A DNA stretch of 64,000 bases, from assembly GCA_947492925.1 (NCBI GenBank), contig CANLOQ010000002.1, positions 124,001 to 188,000 on the forward strand, written 5' to 3'. The notes beneath the pieces were generated by a model, which searched no databases, was not told where the DNA came from, and worked only from the letters and a program-made list of their open reading frames with translations. The DNA comes from an uncultured Sulfitobacter sp. GTDB lineage: Bacteria > Pseudomonadota > Alphaproteobacteria > Rhodobacterales > Rhodobacteraceae. Positions 26,252 to 34,707 of this stretch are shown here, one piece after another. The stretch's first letter is position 1, and each line of letters begins with the position of its first letter. The position numbers and the translations under genes were made by a program.

Positions 26252-26285
26252 AAAAGGGCGGCCATAAGGGGCCGCCCTTTTTTTC
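26252..26285 (+). terminator. Strong Rho-independent terminator
   Basis: AAAAGGGCGGCC (26252-26263) pairs perfectly with GGCCGCCCTTTT (26270-26281) around a six-base loop, and the T-run continues to 26284. It ends the 38-aa gene and, being symmetrical, could also stop transcripts from the opposite side. Confidence 0.92.
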
Positions 26286-26325
26286 ATTCACGCCGGTCCC
26301 GGCTTCATCTTTCGAATTACAATTC

Positions 26326-26349
26326 CGGGGGTCCGGGGGCTGGCCCCCG
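26326..26349. repeat. GC-rich hairpin near the phaB 3' end
   Basis: Two GGGGGTCC-type units run into a perfect hairpin, CGGGGGC (26334-26340) with GCCCCCG (26343-26349), 28 bases beyond the phaB stop. It lacks a T-run on either side, so it looks more like a dispersed palindromic element or an mRNA-stabilising stem than a classic terminator. Confidence 0.45.
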
Positions 26350-26377
26350 AATCTGCGTGTCCGGATGCGCTGCCCTG

Positions 26378-27100
26378 TCAGACGAAGAACTGCGCGCCGT
26401 TGGCCGAAATCGTGGACCCGTTGATAAAACCGGCGTCATCCGCCACCAGGAATTTGACCGCCCGCGCGATCTCTTCCGGCTCACCCAGACGTCCCGCAGG
26501 GATCTGCGCGATGATGCTCTCACGCACTTTTTCCGGCACTGCCATCACCATATCCGTGCCGATATAGCCCGGACAAATTGCGTTGGCGGTGATATTGGCC
26601 CGTGCGCCTTCCTGCGCCAGCGATTTCACGATGCCCAGATCGCCCGCCTTGGTCGCGGCATAGTTCACCTGCGCGAACTGGCCTTTCTGACCGTTGATCG
26701 AAGAAATCACGACGATGCGCCCGAATTTGCGCTCGCGCATACCGGGCCAGATCGGATGGATCGTGTTGAAAACACCCGTTAAATTCGTGTCGATCACCTG
26801 ATGCCATTGCTCGGGCGTCATCTTGTGGAACGGCGCGTCACGGGTGATGCCCGCATTGGCAACAACCACTTCAATGGGGCCAAGATCGCTCTCGACCTGT
26901 GCGATGCCGTCTTTGGAACTGTCGTAATCGGCCACGTTCCACTTGTAGGTCTTGATGCCGGTCTCTTCGGTAAAGCTGGCGGCAGCTTCATCGTTGCCCG
27001 CATAGGTCGCGGCGACGGTATAGCCCGCCTCTTTCAGTTCTTTGGAAATGGCGGCCCCGATCCCTCGGCTGCCTCCGGTAACAAGTGCGACGCGGGACAT
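26378..27100 (-). CDS. phaB: Acetoacetyl-CoA reductase PhaB
   Basis: A 240-residue short-chain dehydrogenase that reduces acetoacetyl-CoA to (R)-3-hydroxybutyryl-CoA with NADPH, the second step of polyhydroxybutyrate synthesis. The cofactor loop GGSRGIG is at residues 9-15, NAGITRD at 82-88, and the catalytic set is Ser134 (in ISSINGQKGQF), Tyr147 and Lys151 (NYAATKAG). NGQ..QFAQVNYAATKAG and the C-terminal INGSTISANGAQF are typical of PhaB over other SDRs. It lies 167 bases downstream of phaA on the same strand. Confidence 0.95.
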   Translation of the reverse strand: MSRVALVTGGSRGIGAAISKELKEAGYTVAATYAGNDEAAASFTEETGIKTYKWNVADYDSSKDGIAQVESDLGPIEVVVANAGITRDAPFHKMTPEQWHQVIDTNLTGVFNTIHPIWPGMRERKFGRIVVISSINGQKGQFAQVNYAATKAGDLGIVKSLAQEGARANITANAICPGYIGTDMVMAVPEKVRESIIAQIPAGRLGEPEEIARAVKFLVADDAGFINGSTISANGAQFFV

Positions 27101-27194
27101 AGGTATTCCTCCAGAGATTTGCGTTGTTCATTTATTATGTGCAGCTTAAAGGATGCGCAACAATATTACTCACCCATCGGCTGCAAAAGCGCAT

Positions 27195-27261
27195 GTAGGG
27201 TGCGCATTTTTGCGCACCGCTGCGATAATGGGGGAGGGTGCGCAGTAATTGCACACCCTAC
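27195..27261. repeat. Palindromic repeat element between phaA and phaB
   Basis: A 67-base unit bounded by perfect inverted ends GTAGGGTG (27195-27202) and CACCCTAC (27254-27261). Inside, GGTGCGCA (27199-27206) and TGCGCACC (27211-27218) form a tight hairpin, and a second GGTGCGCA begins at 27237. The overall shape is that of a small dispersed palindromic element. It sits just after the phaA stop, so it may also act as a terminator or attenuator between phaA and phaB. Confidence 0.6.
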
Positions 27262-27267
27262 GCTGTA

Positions 27268-28443
27268 TCAGGGACGCTCAAGGCACATGGCAACACCCAT
27301 GCCGCCACCAATGCAAAGGGTCGCGAGGCCCTTCTTCGCATCGCGGCGCTTCATCTCGAACAGAAGTGTGTTCAGAATGCGCGCACCCGATGCGCCGATG
27401 GGGTGCCCAATCGCAATGGCACCGCCGTTCACGTTCACAATCGCCGGATCCCAGCCCATGTCCTTGTTGACCGCACAGGCCTGCGCGGCAAAGGCTTCGT
27501 TCGCCTCAACCAGATCAAGGTCCTCGGCCTTCCAGCCGGCTTTTTCCAATGCCTTGCGCGACGCATAGATCGGGCCCACGCCCATGATCGACGGGTCCAG
27601 ACCGGCGGTCGCATAAGACGCGATCCGCGCCAGCGGTTCGATCCCGCGCCGTTCGGCTTCCTCCGCGCTCATAAGCAGCGCACCGGCAGCACCGTCATTC
27701 AGGCCCGATGCGTTCGCCGCCGTGACAGAGCCGTCCTTGGTAAAGGCGGGCCGCATTTTCTGCATCGCCTCAAGGTTTGCACCGTGGCGAATGTATTCAT
27801 CCGCGTCCACGGTGATGTCGCCTTTGCGGTTGGGCACGGTATAGGCAACGATCTCATCTTTGAACTTGCCCGCCTTTTGTGCTGCTTCCGCCTTGTTTTG
27901 GGATGCAACGGCAAATTCGTCCTGCGCTTCACGGCTGATCTGCCACTTTTCAGCAACATTTTCAGCCGTCTGGCCCATGTGATAGCCGTGAAACGCATCC
28001 CACAAACCGTCCTTGATCATCGTGTCGATCAGCTTCATGTCGCCCATCTTCTGACCGGCACGCATGGATTGCGCGTGGGGGCTCATGGTCATGTTTTCCT
28101 GACCACCGGCGGCAACGATGCTGGCATCACCCAACTGGATGTGCTGCGCGCCCAGTGCCACGGCCCGCAGGCCGGAACCGCAGACCTGATTGATCGACCA
28201 TGCGGCAGCTTCCTGCGGCAGACCGGCGTTGATATGCGCCTGACGGGCGGGGTTTTGCCCTTGGGCAGCGGTCAGCACCTGTCCCAAAATCGTCTCGGAC
28301 ACATCTGCGGCGTCCACGCCAGCACGGGCCAGAAGCTCTTTTAGAACGGCAGCGCCCAGATCATGGGCGGGGGTGTTGGCAAACGACCCTCCAAAGCTGC
28401 CTACGGCTGTGCGTGCGGCGGATGCGATGACGACGTTGGTCAT
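27268..28443 (-). CDS. phaA: Acetyl-CoA C-acetyltransferase (beta-ketothiolase) PhaA
   Basis: A 391-residue thiolase that condenses two acetyl-CoA into acetoacetyl-CoA to start polyhydroxybutyrate synthesis. The nucleophile is Cys88 in [11 protein letters not shown], followed by the conserved [11 protein letters not shown] near 144-154. The His of [13 protein letters not shown] and Cys377 in CIGGGMG complete the active site. It is upstream of phaB on the same strand, separated by the palindromic element. PHA synthase is not in the window. Confidence 0.96.
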   Translation of the reverse strand: MTNVVIASAARTAVGSFGGSFANTPAHDLGAAVLKELLARAGVDAADVSETILGQVLTAAQGQNPARQAHINAGLPQEAAAWSINQVCGSGLRAVALGAQHIQLGDASIVAAGGQENMTMSPHAQSMRAGQKMGDMKLIDTMIKDGLWDAFHGYHMGQTAENVAEKWQISREAQDEFAVASQNKAEAAQKAGKFKDEIVAYTVPNRKGDITVDADEYIRHGANLEAMQKMRPAFTKDGSVTAANASGLNDGAAGALLMSAEEAERRGIEPLARIASYATAGLDPSIMGVGPIYASRKALEKAGWKAEDLDLVEANEAFAAQACAVNKDMGWDPAIVNVNGGAIAIGHPIGASGARILNTLLFEMKRRDAKKGLATLCIGGGMGVAMCLERP

Positions 28444-28619
28444 AGATGAGGCTTCCTCTTGCTTAGACTTGTGGCAGAGGTCTCAAACGCCGCGCGCCCT
28501 TCGCGCGCCCGGCGACTCCCCCACCTTCTCAGGGTCTGATACAGCAACCGCTGCATCGCGGCAACTGACGCGGGGTCAATGCCGCCATGCACGGGGCGAG
28601 GAACAGGCCGCCCGGTCCC

Positions 28620-29459
28620 TCAGGCGGAGCGTACATGCGGCTGGCGCAACCATGCGGGCTGCGTTGTCGGGGCGCTGAAATAGAACCCTTGCAGGCAATC
28701 CACGCCCATCTCCCCCAGCAGGGCAGCGTCTTCGGCAGTTTCAACGAATTCGGCCACCGTCAACATGTCGAAATGGGTCGCAATCGACAGCAACGCGGCG
28801 GTGATGGCGCGGTTATCAGGGTTTTGTGCGATGCCTCTGATGAACTGCCCGTCGATCTTGAGAATATCAAAATAGAAATCCTTGAAATACCGGATCGCGG
28901 TATAGCCTGCCCCAAAATCATCCAGCGCAAAGCAGACCCCGTGGGGCTGCAATTCGTCCATGAAATCCACCACCAGTTCCGGCACCAGCATGGCCGAGCT
29001 TTCCGTGATCTCAAGGATCAACCGCTCTCCGATGGTGCTGTCCTGTCTGAGATGGCGGTGCAGCGTCTTGTTCCAGGCGGAATACCCGATGGACCGGGCC
29101 GACATGTTGATCGACAACCGCAACCCTGGATTGGCCCGCAAGGCCTGAAGCCCCATGCGCAGGGCCAGCACATCAATCTCGCGGCCCAATTCTGATTCTT
29201 CGATTGCAGGCATGAAATCCTTGGCCGGAATGATGCGCCCCGTCGCGTCCAGCACCCGGATCAACCCTTCGTAAAATGCCACCTTTGTCTGGGCGCTGGC
29301 GCGCATCACCGGTTGATAGGCCAGCAAGGTCTGCCGGTGCGCCACGGCGTCGGCCACCATGTTCACGGTATCCTTGTCGCGCTGGGCCACGGCATAGCTC
29401 AGAGGATTGTCACTGCCGGGCGGAATATCGGCAAGGCGGCGTTTAAAACGGCTGACCAC
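28620..29459 (-). CDS. EAL-domain cyclic-di-GMP phosphodiesterase
   Basis: A 279-residue protein that is almost entirely one EAL domain, without GGDEF, PAS or membrane parts. The signature reads EGL (residues 64-66) instead of EAL. The residues needed for metal binding and catalysis are present: Glu64, Asn118 (SINMSAR), Glu150 (LEITES), Asp180 and Asp181 (DDFGAGY), Lys201 (LKIDG), Glu237 (AEFVE) and Gln257 (LQGFY). It should therefore hydrolyse c-di-GMP to pGpG. The first 35 residues are polar and could carry an interaction site. It is divergent from tag. Confidence 0.9.
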   Translation of the reverse strand: MVSRFKRRLADIPPGSDNPLSYAVAQRDKDTVNMVADAVAHRQTLLAYQPVMRASAQTKVAFYEGLIRVLDATGRIIPAKDFMPAIEESELGREIDVLALRMGLQALRANPGLRLSINMSARSIGYSAWNKTLHRHLRQDSTIGERLILEITESSAMLVPELVVDFMDELQPHGVCFALDDFGAGYTAIRYFKDFYFDILKIDGQFIRGIAQNPDNRAITAALLSIATHFDMLTVAEFVETAEDAALLGEMGVDCLQGFYFSAPTTQPAWLRQPHVRSA

Positions 29460-29573
29460 GGTGATTTACTTTCTGTTGTGCTGCCGTCAGCATGGCCCGG
29501 AAATGATAATGCCCTGTTAAAAACGGCATTTGGAACGAATTTTAGCGGCTCTGTCGGGCTGCCGGGGGATGCG

Positions 29574-30158
29574 ATGGAACGCTGCGGCTGGGCGGGGCCC
29601 GAACAGATTTACAAAGACTACCACGACACTGAATGGGGCGTGCCGGAATGGGACAGCCGCGCGTTATGGGAAAAGCTGATCCTTGATGGCTTTCAGGCGG
29701 GGCTCAGCTGGATCACGATCCTGAAAAAGCGTGACAATTTCCGCGCCGCCTTCGAAGGGTTCGATCCCAACGTCATCGCGGGCTGGGGAGAGGATGAGGT
29801 GCAGCGCCTGCTGGGCGACGCGGGCATCATCCGCCACCGGGGCAAGATCGAGGCCACGATCACCAACGCCCGCGCGTGGCAAAAGGTGGAACAGCGCGTG
29901 GGGTTTGACCGCTTCATGTGGGATTATGTGGGCGGCACCCCGTTGCAGAACAAATGGGCCACACTGGCTGATGTCCCGGCCAAAACGCCATTGACCGAAC
30001 AGATTTCCAAAGACCTCAAGAAAGAGGGCTTCAAGTTCTGTGGCCCTACAATCGTCTATGCATGGATGCAGGCCTGCGGGCTGATCAACGATCATCTGGT
30101 GGGCTGTCACCGGCATGACGTCTGTGCGGCAATGGCCAAGCGGAGCGGGCCTGTATGA
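29574..30158 (+). CDS. tag: DNA-3-methyladenine glycosylase I
   Basis: A 194-residue base-excision repair glycosylase that removes 3-methyladenine from alkylated DNA. The structural zinc site of Tag is intact: Cys4 and His17 at the N-terminus (MERCGWAG, DYHDTEWG) and His174 and Cys178 near the end (NDHLVGC). The recognition region SWITILKKRDNFRAAFEGFDP is also typical. The frame is open 87 codons upstream, but the ATG at 29574 places Cys4 at its canonical position. The next gene overlaps its stop by four bases. Confidence 0.95.
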   Translation: MERCGWAGPEQIYKDYHDTEWGVPEWDSRALWEKLILDGFQAGLSWITILKKRDNFRAAFEGFDPNVIAGWGEDEVQRLLGDAGIIRHRGKIEATITNARAWQKVEQRVGFDRFMWDYVGGTPLQNKWATLADVPAKTPLTEQISKDLKKEGFKFCGPTIVYAWMQACGLINDHLVGCHRHDVCAAMAKRSGPV

Positions 30159-30514
30159 CAGACATGACAGAACACGACTTCTTTGTTTTGGTGACATGTG
30201 TCCTTGGAGTCTGTGCGATTTCTACAGGTTTGGTGACCTTGATTACGGTCAGAATTTTTCCTGAAAATGCTCTTGCTGAATGGAACTCGAGGCTGGTTAC
30301 TTATGCCTACGCTTTTCATTATGTGCTTGGCATAGGTTCTGGCTTCTACGTCGGGGAGCGGGTAAATCGATGGCTCAAACGGAACAACCCTCACGGTCGT
30401 ACAGCACTTCATGGTGGCACTTGGGCGGCGCTTGTCCTGTTCTGGATCGTATTGTTTTTCCTCATAGGGGTCGTGTCGTTTTGGGGTCTTATGCATCTTA
30501 TTGGCATGGGATAG
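30155..30514 (+). CDS. Small membrane protein of unknown function, lower-GC codon use
   Basis: A 119-residue protein with three hydrophobic segments (about residues 9-32, 47-66 and 89-115) separated by a basic loop, VNRWLKRNNPHGRTALHGG. I recognise no family. Its codons end in T or A far more often than those of its neighbours (runs such as TTT, CTT, ATT and GAA), which suggests recent arrival or weak selection. The ATG at 30155 overlaps the tag stop, so it would be translated with tag. Confidence 0.55.
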   Translation: MTDMTEHDFFVLVTCVLGVCAISTGLVTLITVRIFPENALAEWNSRLVTYAYAFHYVLGIGSGFYVGERVNRWLKRNNPHGRTALHGGTWAALVLFWIVLFFLIGVVSFWGLMHLIGMG

Positions 30515-30596
30515 ACGCGGGTACCGCTGGATGCTGGCCTTCTGCGGCGTTGCGGCTTAACAAAGTGTCGGGACGAACAGGAAACGGATATTCATC

Positions 30597-30989
30597 ATGC
30601 GGGGCGCAGGCGGCAGTGACGGCGGCACGGGCGGGTTTTTGATCGGGCTGATCATGATCATCGGCGGCGGCTATCTGTTGCTTAACGGCATCGTGGTCCG
30701 GCCGAACTTCTCGATGGGATCGCGGGTGTTTGGCATCGGCAACTTCGCCATCACGTCCGGCATGGTCCTGATCCCGTTCATGTTCGGTGTCGGGCTGATC
30801 TTTTACAATGCGCGCAACTGGATCGGCTGGATTCTTGCGGGCGGATCGCTTGTTGCGCTTATTTTCGGGGTAATCGCGAACATGACCCTGCAAATGGCCC
30901 GGATGAGCGCCTTTGACCTTATTGTTATCCTTGTTCTGCTGGTTGGCGGGCTGGGTCTGTTCCTGCGGTCGCTGCGGGACATGCGCTGA
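30597..30989 (+). CDS. Four-span membrane protein of unknown function
   Basis: A 130-residue protein with a Gly-rich start (MRGAGGSDGGTGGF) and four membrane helices: IGLIMIIGGGYLLLNGIVV, FAITSGMVLIPFMFGVGLIFY, WIGWILAGGSLVALIFGVIAN and LIVILVLLVGGLGLFLRSLRD. Codon use is again typical of the genome. I recognise no named family and no catalytic residues. It is upstream of rpsD but separated from it by rpsD's own promoter. Confidence 0.7.
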   Translation: MRGAGGSDGGTGGFLIGLIMIIGGGYLLLNGIVVRPNFSMGSRVFGIGNFAITSGMVLIPFMFGVGLIFYNARNWIGWILAGGSLVALIFGVIANMTLQMARMSAFDLIVILVLLVGGLGLFLRSLRDMR

Positions 30990-31003
30990 TCGTCAATCAT
31001 GCG

Positions 31004-31031
31004 TTGACTCCCCGCCAAACCCCCGTATAAG
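31004..31031 (+). promoter_or_regulatory. Sigma-70-type promoter for rpsD
   Basis: TTGACT (31004-31009) and TATAAG (31026-31031) are separated by 16 bases, an unusually good match to the housekeeping consensus for this genome. It would give an rpsD leader of roughly 120 bases. Confidence 0.75.
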
Positions 31032-31109
31032 CGCGGCTTCATTGGTGTTGGTGGCCCCCGCAAGGGGATGCCTGTCGGGAAGCATTCCAAAGGACAACGC
31101 CCTTCGCAC

Positions 31110-31131
31110 GGGGTTACCCACGGGTAATCCC
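31110..31131 (+). promoter_or_regulatory. Leader hairpin just upstream of the rpsD ribosome-binding site
   Basis: GGGGTTACCC (31110-31119) pairs with GGGTAATCCC (31122-31131) through ten pairs, one of them a G-T wobble, and ends 11 bases before the GAAGGAGA ribosome-binding site. Ribosomal protein S4 represses its own operons in other bacteria by binding leader RNA, so this may be an autoregulatory structure. That role is inference. Confidence 0.45.
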
Positions 31132-31156
31132 TAACAAAACATGAAGGAGAACAGCC

Positions 31157-31777
31157 GTGACCAAACGCACCGCTGCCAAGCACAAAATTGACCGCCGCAT
31201 GGGCGAAAACATCTGGGGCCGTCCAAAGTCGCCAGTCAACCGCCGCGAATATGGCCCCGGCCAGCACGGCCAGCGCCGCAAGGGCAAGCTGTCCGACTTC
31301 GGTATTCAGCTGCGCGCCAAGCAGAAGCTCAAGGGCTACTACGGCGACCTGACCGAAAAGCAGTTCCGCCGCATCTACGGTGAGGCCGAGCGTGTCAAAG
31401 GCGATACCGGTGAAAACCTGATCGGCCTGCTGGAGCGCCGTCTGGACGCCGTCGTTTACCGCGCCAAGTTTGTGGCGACAGTTTTCGCCGCACGCCAGTT
31501 CGTGAACCACGGCCACGTCCGTGTGAACGGCAAGAAAGTGAACATCCCCTCATACCGCGTCAAAGAAGGCGACGTTGTAGAAGTGCGTGACCGGTCCAAG
31601 CAGATGGTTGCCCTGCTGGAAGCCACTCAGCTGCCAGAGCGTGACGTGCCAGATTACATCGACGCGGATCACTCCAAGATGACGGCCACGTTTGTGCGCA
31701 CCCCTGCGCTGGGCGACGTGCCTTATCCTGTGATGATGGAACCAAACCTCGTCGTGGAATTCTACGCGAAGAACTGA
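31157..31777 (+). CDS. rpsD: 30S ribosomal protein S4
   Basis: A 206-residue primary 16S rRNA-binding protein that nucleates assembly of the small subunit body. It opens [20 protein letters not shown], contains [20 protein letters not shown] (about residues 30-49) and has the S4 RNA-binding domain from about residue 95, with [13 protein letters not shown] and [22 protein letters not shown]. The start is GTG at 31157, seven bases after GAAGGAGA. It stands outside the main ribosomal operons, as is usual in alphaproteobacteria, with its own promoter and terminator. Confidence 0.98.
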   Translation: MTKRTAAKHKIDRRMGENIWGRPKSPVNRREYGPGQHGQRRKGKLSDFGIQLRAKQKLKGYYGDLTEKQFRRIYGEAERVKGDTGENLIGLLERRLDAVVYRAKFVATVFAARQFVNHGHVRVNGKKVNIPSYRVKEGDVVEVRDRSKQMVALLEATQLPERDVPDYIDADHSKMTATFVRTPALGDVPYPVMMEPNLVVEFYAKN

Positions 31778-31805
31778 TCTTCGCGAAAATCCAAAGCCGG
31801 AATAG

Positions 31806-31846
31806 AAAGGGCTGCGACGGGATACCGCCGCAGCCCTTTGCTTTTG
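31806..31846 (+). terminator. Rho-independent terminator after rpsD
   Basis: AAAGGGCTGCG (31806-31816) pairs perfectly with CGCAGCCCTTT (31829-31839) around a 12-base loop, followed by GCTTTT. Confidence 0.9.
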
Positions 31847-31905
31847 CGTCTGGCGGTACGCCGCCCCTGCCGCTAGAAACAGCCAACCGCACAAAGAGGG
31901 TCGCC

Positions 31906-33006
31906 ATGACCAAGATCACAGCACAGCCGGGCATCATGGATATCGCGCTTTATCAGGGGGGTGCCGCCCATGTGGCGGGGCTGGACAATGTTGTGAAACT
32001 GTCCTCCAACGAAAACCCGCTGGGCCCCAGCGAACAGGCGGTCGAGGCGTTCCGCCGCGCCGCCTTTGATCTGCACCGCTACCCGTCCTCTGACCACGCG
32101 GCCCTGCGCAACGCCATCGGTGAGGTTTTGGCCCTTGATCCCGCGCGCATCATCTGTGGCGCTGGCTCGGACGAAATCATCGCCTTTCTCTGTCAGGCCT
32201 ACGCCGGACCGGGCACCGAAGTGCTGCACACCGAACACGGGTTTGGCATGTACCGCATCAGCGCGCTGGCCGCCGGTGCCACGCCGGTCGAAGTACGCGA
32301 GCGCGAGCGTGTGACGGATGTAGATGCGCTGCTGGCCGCCTGCACCGACAAGACGCGGCTGGTGTTCATGGCCAACCCCAACAATCCCACCGGCACCATG
32401 ATCGGGATGGCCGAAATCACGCGGCTGGCCGAAGGTCTGCCCGAACAGGCGCTTTTGGTACTGGACGGGGCCTATGCCGAATACGTCGAAGGCTATGACG
32501 GCGGCGCTGCACTGGTCGATGCGCGCGACAACGTGGTGATGACGCGCACCTTTTCCAAGATCCACGGCCTTGGCGGGCTGCGCGTTGGCTGGGGTTACGG
32601 CCCGACCCATGTGATCGACGTGCTGAACCGCGTGCGGGGGCCTTTCAACCTCAGCCAAGCCGGAATCAACGCTGCCATCGCCGCCATCCGTGATACCGCC
32701 TATGTGGATCACTGCCGCGCGGAAAACGCCCGCTGGCGCGGCTGGATGGCCGACGCTCTGGCCGAAATCGGCGTGCCGTCGGATGTGTCCTGCACAAATT
32801 TCATCCTTGCCCGCTTCTCCAGCGCTGAGGAGGCAACGGCCTGCAATGACTACCTGACATCACAGGGGCTGCTGGTGCGTCCAGTCGGCAGTTACAAGTT
32901 GCCGCATTGTCTGCGCATCACCGTGGGCGATGAAGCCTCCAGCAGGCGTGTTGTGCATGCGGTGCGCCAGTTCAAAAGCGGGGGCGCAGATGGCATTGGT
33001 GTATGA
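31906..33006 (+). CDS. Histidinol-phosphate/aromatic aminotransferase (HisC family)
   Basis: A 366-residue PLP-dependent fold-type I aminotransferase. [11 protein letters not shown] near residues 28-38, [14 protein letters not shown] near 157-170 and [18 protein letters not shown] near 214-231, with the PLP Lys near 218, are HisC hallmarks. HisC-family enzymes act on histidinol phosphate, and several also transaminate phenylalanine, tyrosine or prephenate. The next gene, a prephenate/arogenate dehydrogenase, starts inside this one (17-base overlap), so aromatic amino acid synthesis is at least as likely as histidine synthesis here. Confidence 0.92.
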   Translation: MTKITAQPGIMDIALYQGGAAHVAGLDNVVKLSSNENPLGPSEQAVEAFRRAAFDLHRYPSSDHAALRNAIGEVLALDPARIICGAGSDEIIAFLCQAYAGPGTEVLHTEHGFGMYRISALAAGATPVEVRERERVTDVDALLAACTDKTRLVFMANPNNPTGTMIGMAEITRLAEGLPEQALLVLDGAYAEYVEGYDGGAALVDARDNVVMTRTFSKIHGLGGLRVGWGYGPTHVIDVLNRVRGPFNLSQAGINAAIAAIRDTAYVDHCRAENARWRGWMADALAEIGVPSDVSCTNFILARFSSAEEATACNDYLTSQGLLVRPVGSYKLPHCLRITVGDEASSRRVVHAVRQFKSGGADGIGV

Positions 33007-33913
33007 CCGCATCGCCCTGATCGGGCTGGGGCTGATTGCCTCTTCAATGTACTGGGCCATCAAGCGGGACGGTCTGGCCGGTGAGGTCACCGGTTTCGCC
33101 CGTTCGGCCGAAACGCGCGAGACCGCGCGCGAGATTGGCCTGTGTGACCGCGTCTGCGACAGCCTGGCCGATGCCGTTGCCGATGCCGATCTGGTGGTTC
33201 TGTGTGTGCCCGTCGGGGTCATGGGGGCGGTTGCGGCGGAAATTGCACCGTTCCTCAAACCCGGCGCCACCGTGACCGATGTCGGGTCCGTCAAAAAAGA
33301 CGTGATCACGCAGGTCGGCCCACATTTGCCCGACAGCGTGCATTTTGTGCCGGGCCATCCGCTTGCCGGCACCGAACACTCCGGCCCCCGGTCCGGTTTT
33401 GCCGATCTGTTCAAAAACCGCTGGCACCTTCTGGTCCCGGTTGAAGGCACCGATCCCGCCGCGACTGCCCGCCTGCGCAGCCTGTGGGAAGCGATGGGGG
33501 CCAAGGTCGATGAAATGGACGCAGAGCACCACGATCTTGTCCTCGCCGTGACCTCCCACGCGCCGCACCTCATTGCCTACACGATGGTGGGTGTGGCCGA
33601 CGATCTGCGCCGCGTGACGGACGAAGAGGTGATCCAGTATTCCGCCACGGGTTTCCGCGACTTCACCCGCATTGCGTCGTCCGATCCGACCATGTGGCGC
33701 GATGTCTTCCTGTCCAACAAGGACGCCACCCTCGAAGTGCTGGGCCGCTTCACGGAAGAGCTTTTTGCCCTGCAACGCGCCATCCGGCAGGGCGACGGCG
33801 ACCATCTGCATGATTATTTTACCCGCACCCGTGCCATCCGGCGCGGCATCATCGAAGCGGGGCAGGACACCGACGCCCCGAACTTTGGCCGTGACGGCGG
33901 GGTGGCGAAATGA
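32990..33913 (+). CDS. Prephenate/arogenate dehydrogenase (TyrA/TyrC family)
   Basis: A 307-residue NAD(P)-dependent dehydrogenase of tyrosine synthesis. The Rossmann loop [12 protein letters not shown] is at about residues 8-19, followed by [19 protein letters not shown] near 68 and [12 protein letters not shown] near 92. The active-site histidine segment [16 protein letters not shown] is near 112-127, and [17 protein letters not shown] is near 180. There is no chorismate mutase or ACT domain. Prephenate versus arogenate cannot be decided by reading. The ATG lies within the aminotransferase gene, and its stop overlaps the extensin gene start by four bases. Confidence 0.92.
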   Translation: MALVYDRIALIGLGLIASSMYWAIKRDGLAGEVTGFARSAETRETAREIGLCDRVCDSLADAVADADLVVLCVPVGVMGAVAAEIAPFLKPGATVTDVGSVKKDVITQVGPHLPDSVHFVPGHPLAGTEHSGPRSGFADLFKNRWHLLVPVEGTDPAATARLRSLWEAMGAKVDEMDAEHHDLVLAVTSHAPHLIAYTMVGVADDLRRVTDEEVIQYSATGFRDFTRIASSDPTMWRDVFLSNKDATLEVLGRFTEELFALQRAIRQGDGDHLHDYFTRTRAIRRGIIEAGQDTDAPNFGRDGGVAK

Positions 33914-34707
33914 TCCGCGCGCTGGCTCTTGTGCTGATCCTGTCCTCCGCGCAGCTTGCGCTGGCAGCTGATCCCACCGCGTCCCTGCGGCCCGTGCCCC
34001 GGGGCGGCGACACCGCCCAGCAGCCCGTCACACTCGCCCCGTCCGGCGCGATTGAGCAACCGGCACAAAGTGCCGCACAGGACGATGCCAAACAGCGCGG
34101 CGGTCTCTTTTCGTCGCTGCGCCCGCTTTTTCGCAGCAACAAAGCCGCCCGCGAGGGCCGCGCCCAGCAGCGCCTTTTGCAAAAAGGCGCGGTCTGCGGT
34201 GACATCGCCATTCAGGGTGAGCCGGTGGGCCGTGTGACCGGTAAAATCCGCGGCTGCGTGATCGAAAACGCCGTGCGCGTCCGGTCGGTTGCGGGTGTGG
34301 GGCTGAGCCAGAAATCGGTCATGGACTGCACCACCGCCGGGGCGCTCAAGACATGGCTTGAAGGTTCCGCCAAACCAGCGCTTGCGAAAAAAGGCGGCGG
34401 TCTCAAGACCTTGCGCGTTGCGGCGCATTACGCCTGCCGAACGCGCAACAATCAAAAGGGCGCAAAACTGTCGGAACACGGCAAGGGTCGCGCCATTGAT
34501 ATTTCCGCCTTCAAACTCCACGACGGCACCGAAGTCAGCGTGCTGACCGGCTGGAACGCGCAGCGCTTCTCGCAGGCCATGCGCCGGATGCACAAGGGCG
34601 CGTGCGGTCCGTTTGGCACCGTGCTTGGCCCGAACGCCAACCGCTTTCACCGCGATCATTTTCACTTTGACACCGCCCGCTACCGGTCCGGCAGCTACTG
34701 CCGCTGA
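33910..34707 (+). CDS. Extensin-like domain secreted protein
   Basis: A 265-residue exported protein. The signal peptide is at residues 1-20 (ALALVLILSSAQLALAA), followed by a polar Pro/Gln-rich linker. From about residue 95 lies the extensin-like C-terminal domain with four or more cysteines (KGAVCGD, IRGCVIE, VMDCTTAG, HYACRTR, GACGPFG) and the metal-peptidase-like HGKGRAIDISAF and RDHFHFD motifs. The fold resembles D-Ala-D-Ala carboxypeptidases (VanY/MepA-like), so a role in peptidoglycan processing is likely. The ATG overlaps the upstream stop. Confidence 0.88.
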   Translation: MIRALALVLILSSAQLALAADPTASLRPVPRGGDTAQQPVTLAPSGAIEQPAQSAAQDDAKQRGGLFSSLRPLFRSNKAAREGRAQQRLLQKGAVCGDIAIQGEPVGRVTGKIRGCVIENAVRVRSVAGVGLSQKSVMDCTTAGALKTWLEGSAKPALAKKGGGLKTLRVAAHYACRTRNNQKGAKLSEHGKGRAIDISAFKLHDGTEVSVLTGWNAQRFSQAMRRMHKGACGPFGTVLGPNANRFHRDHFHFDTARYRSGSYCR

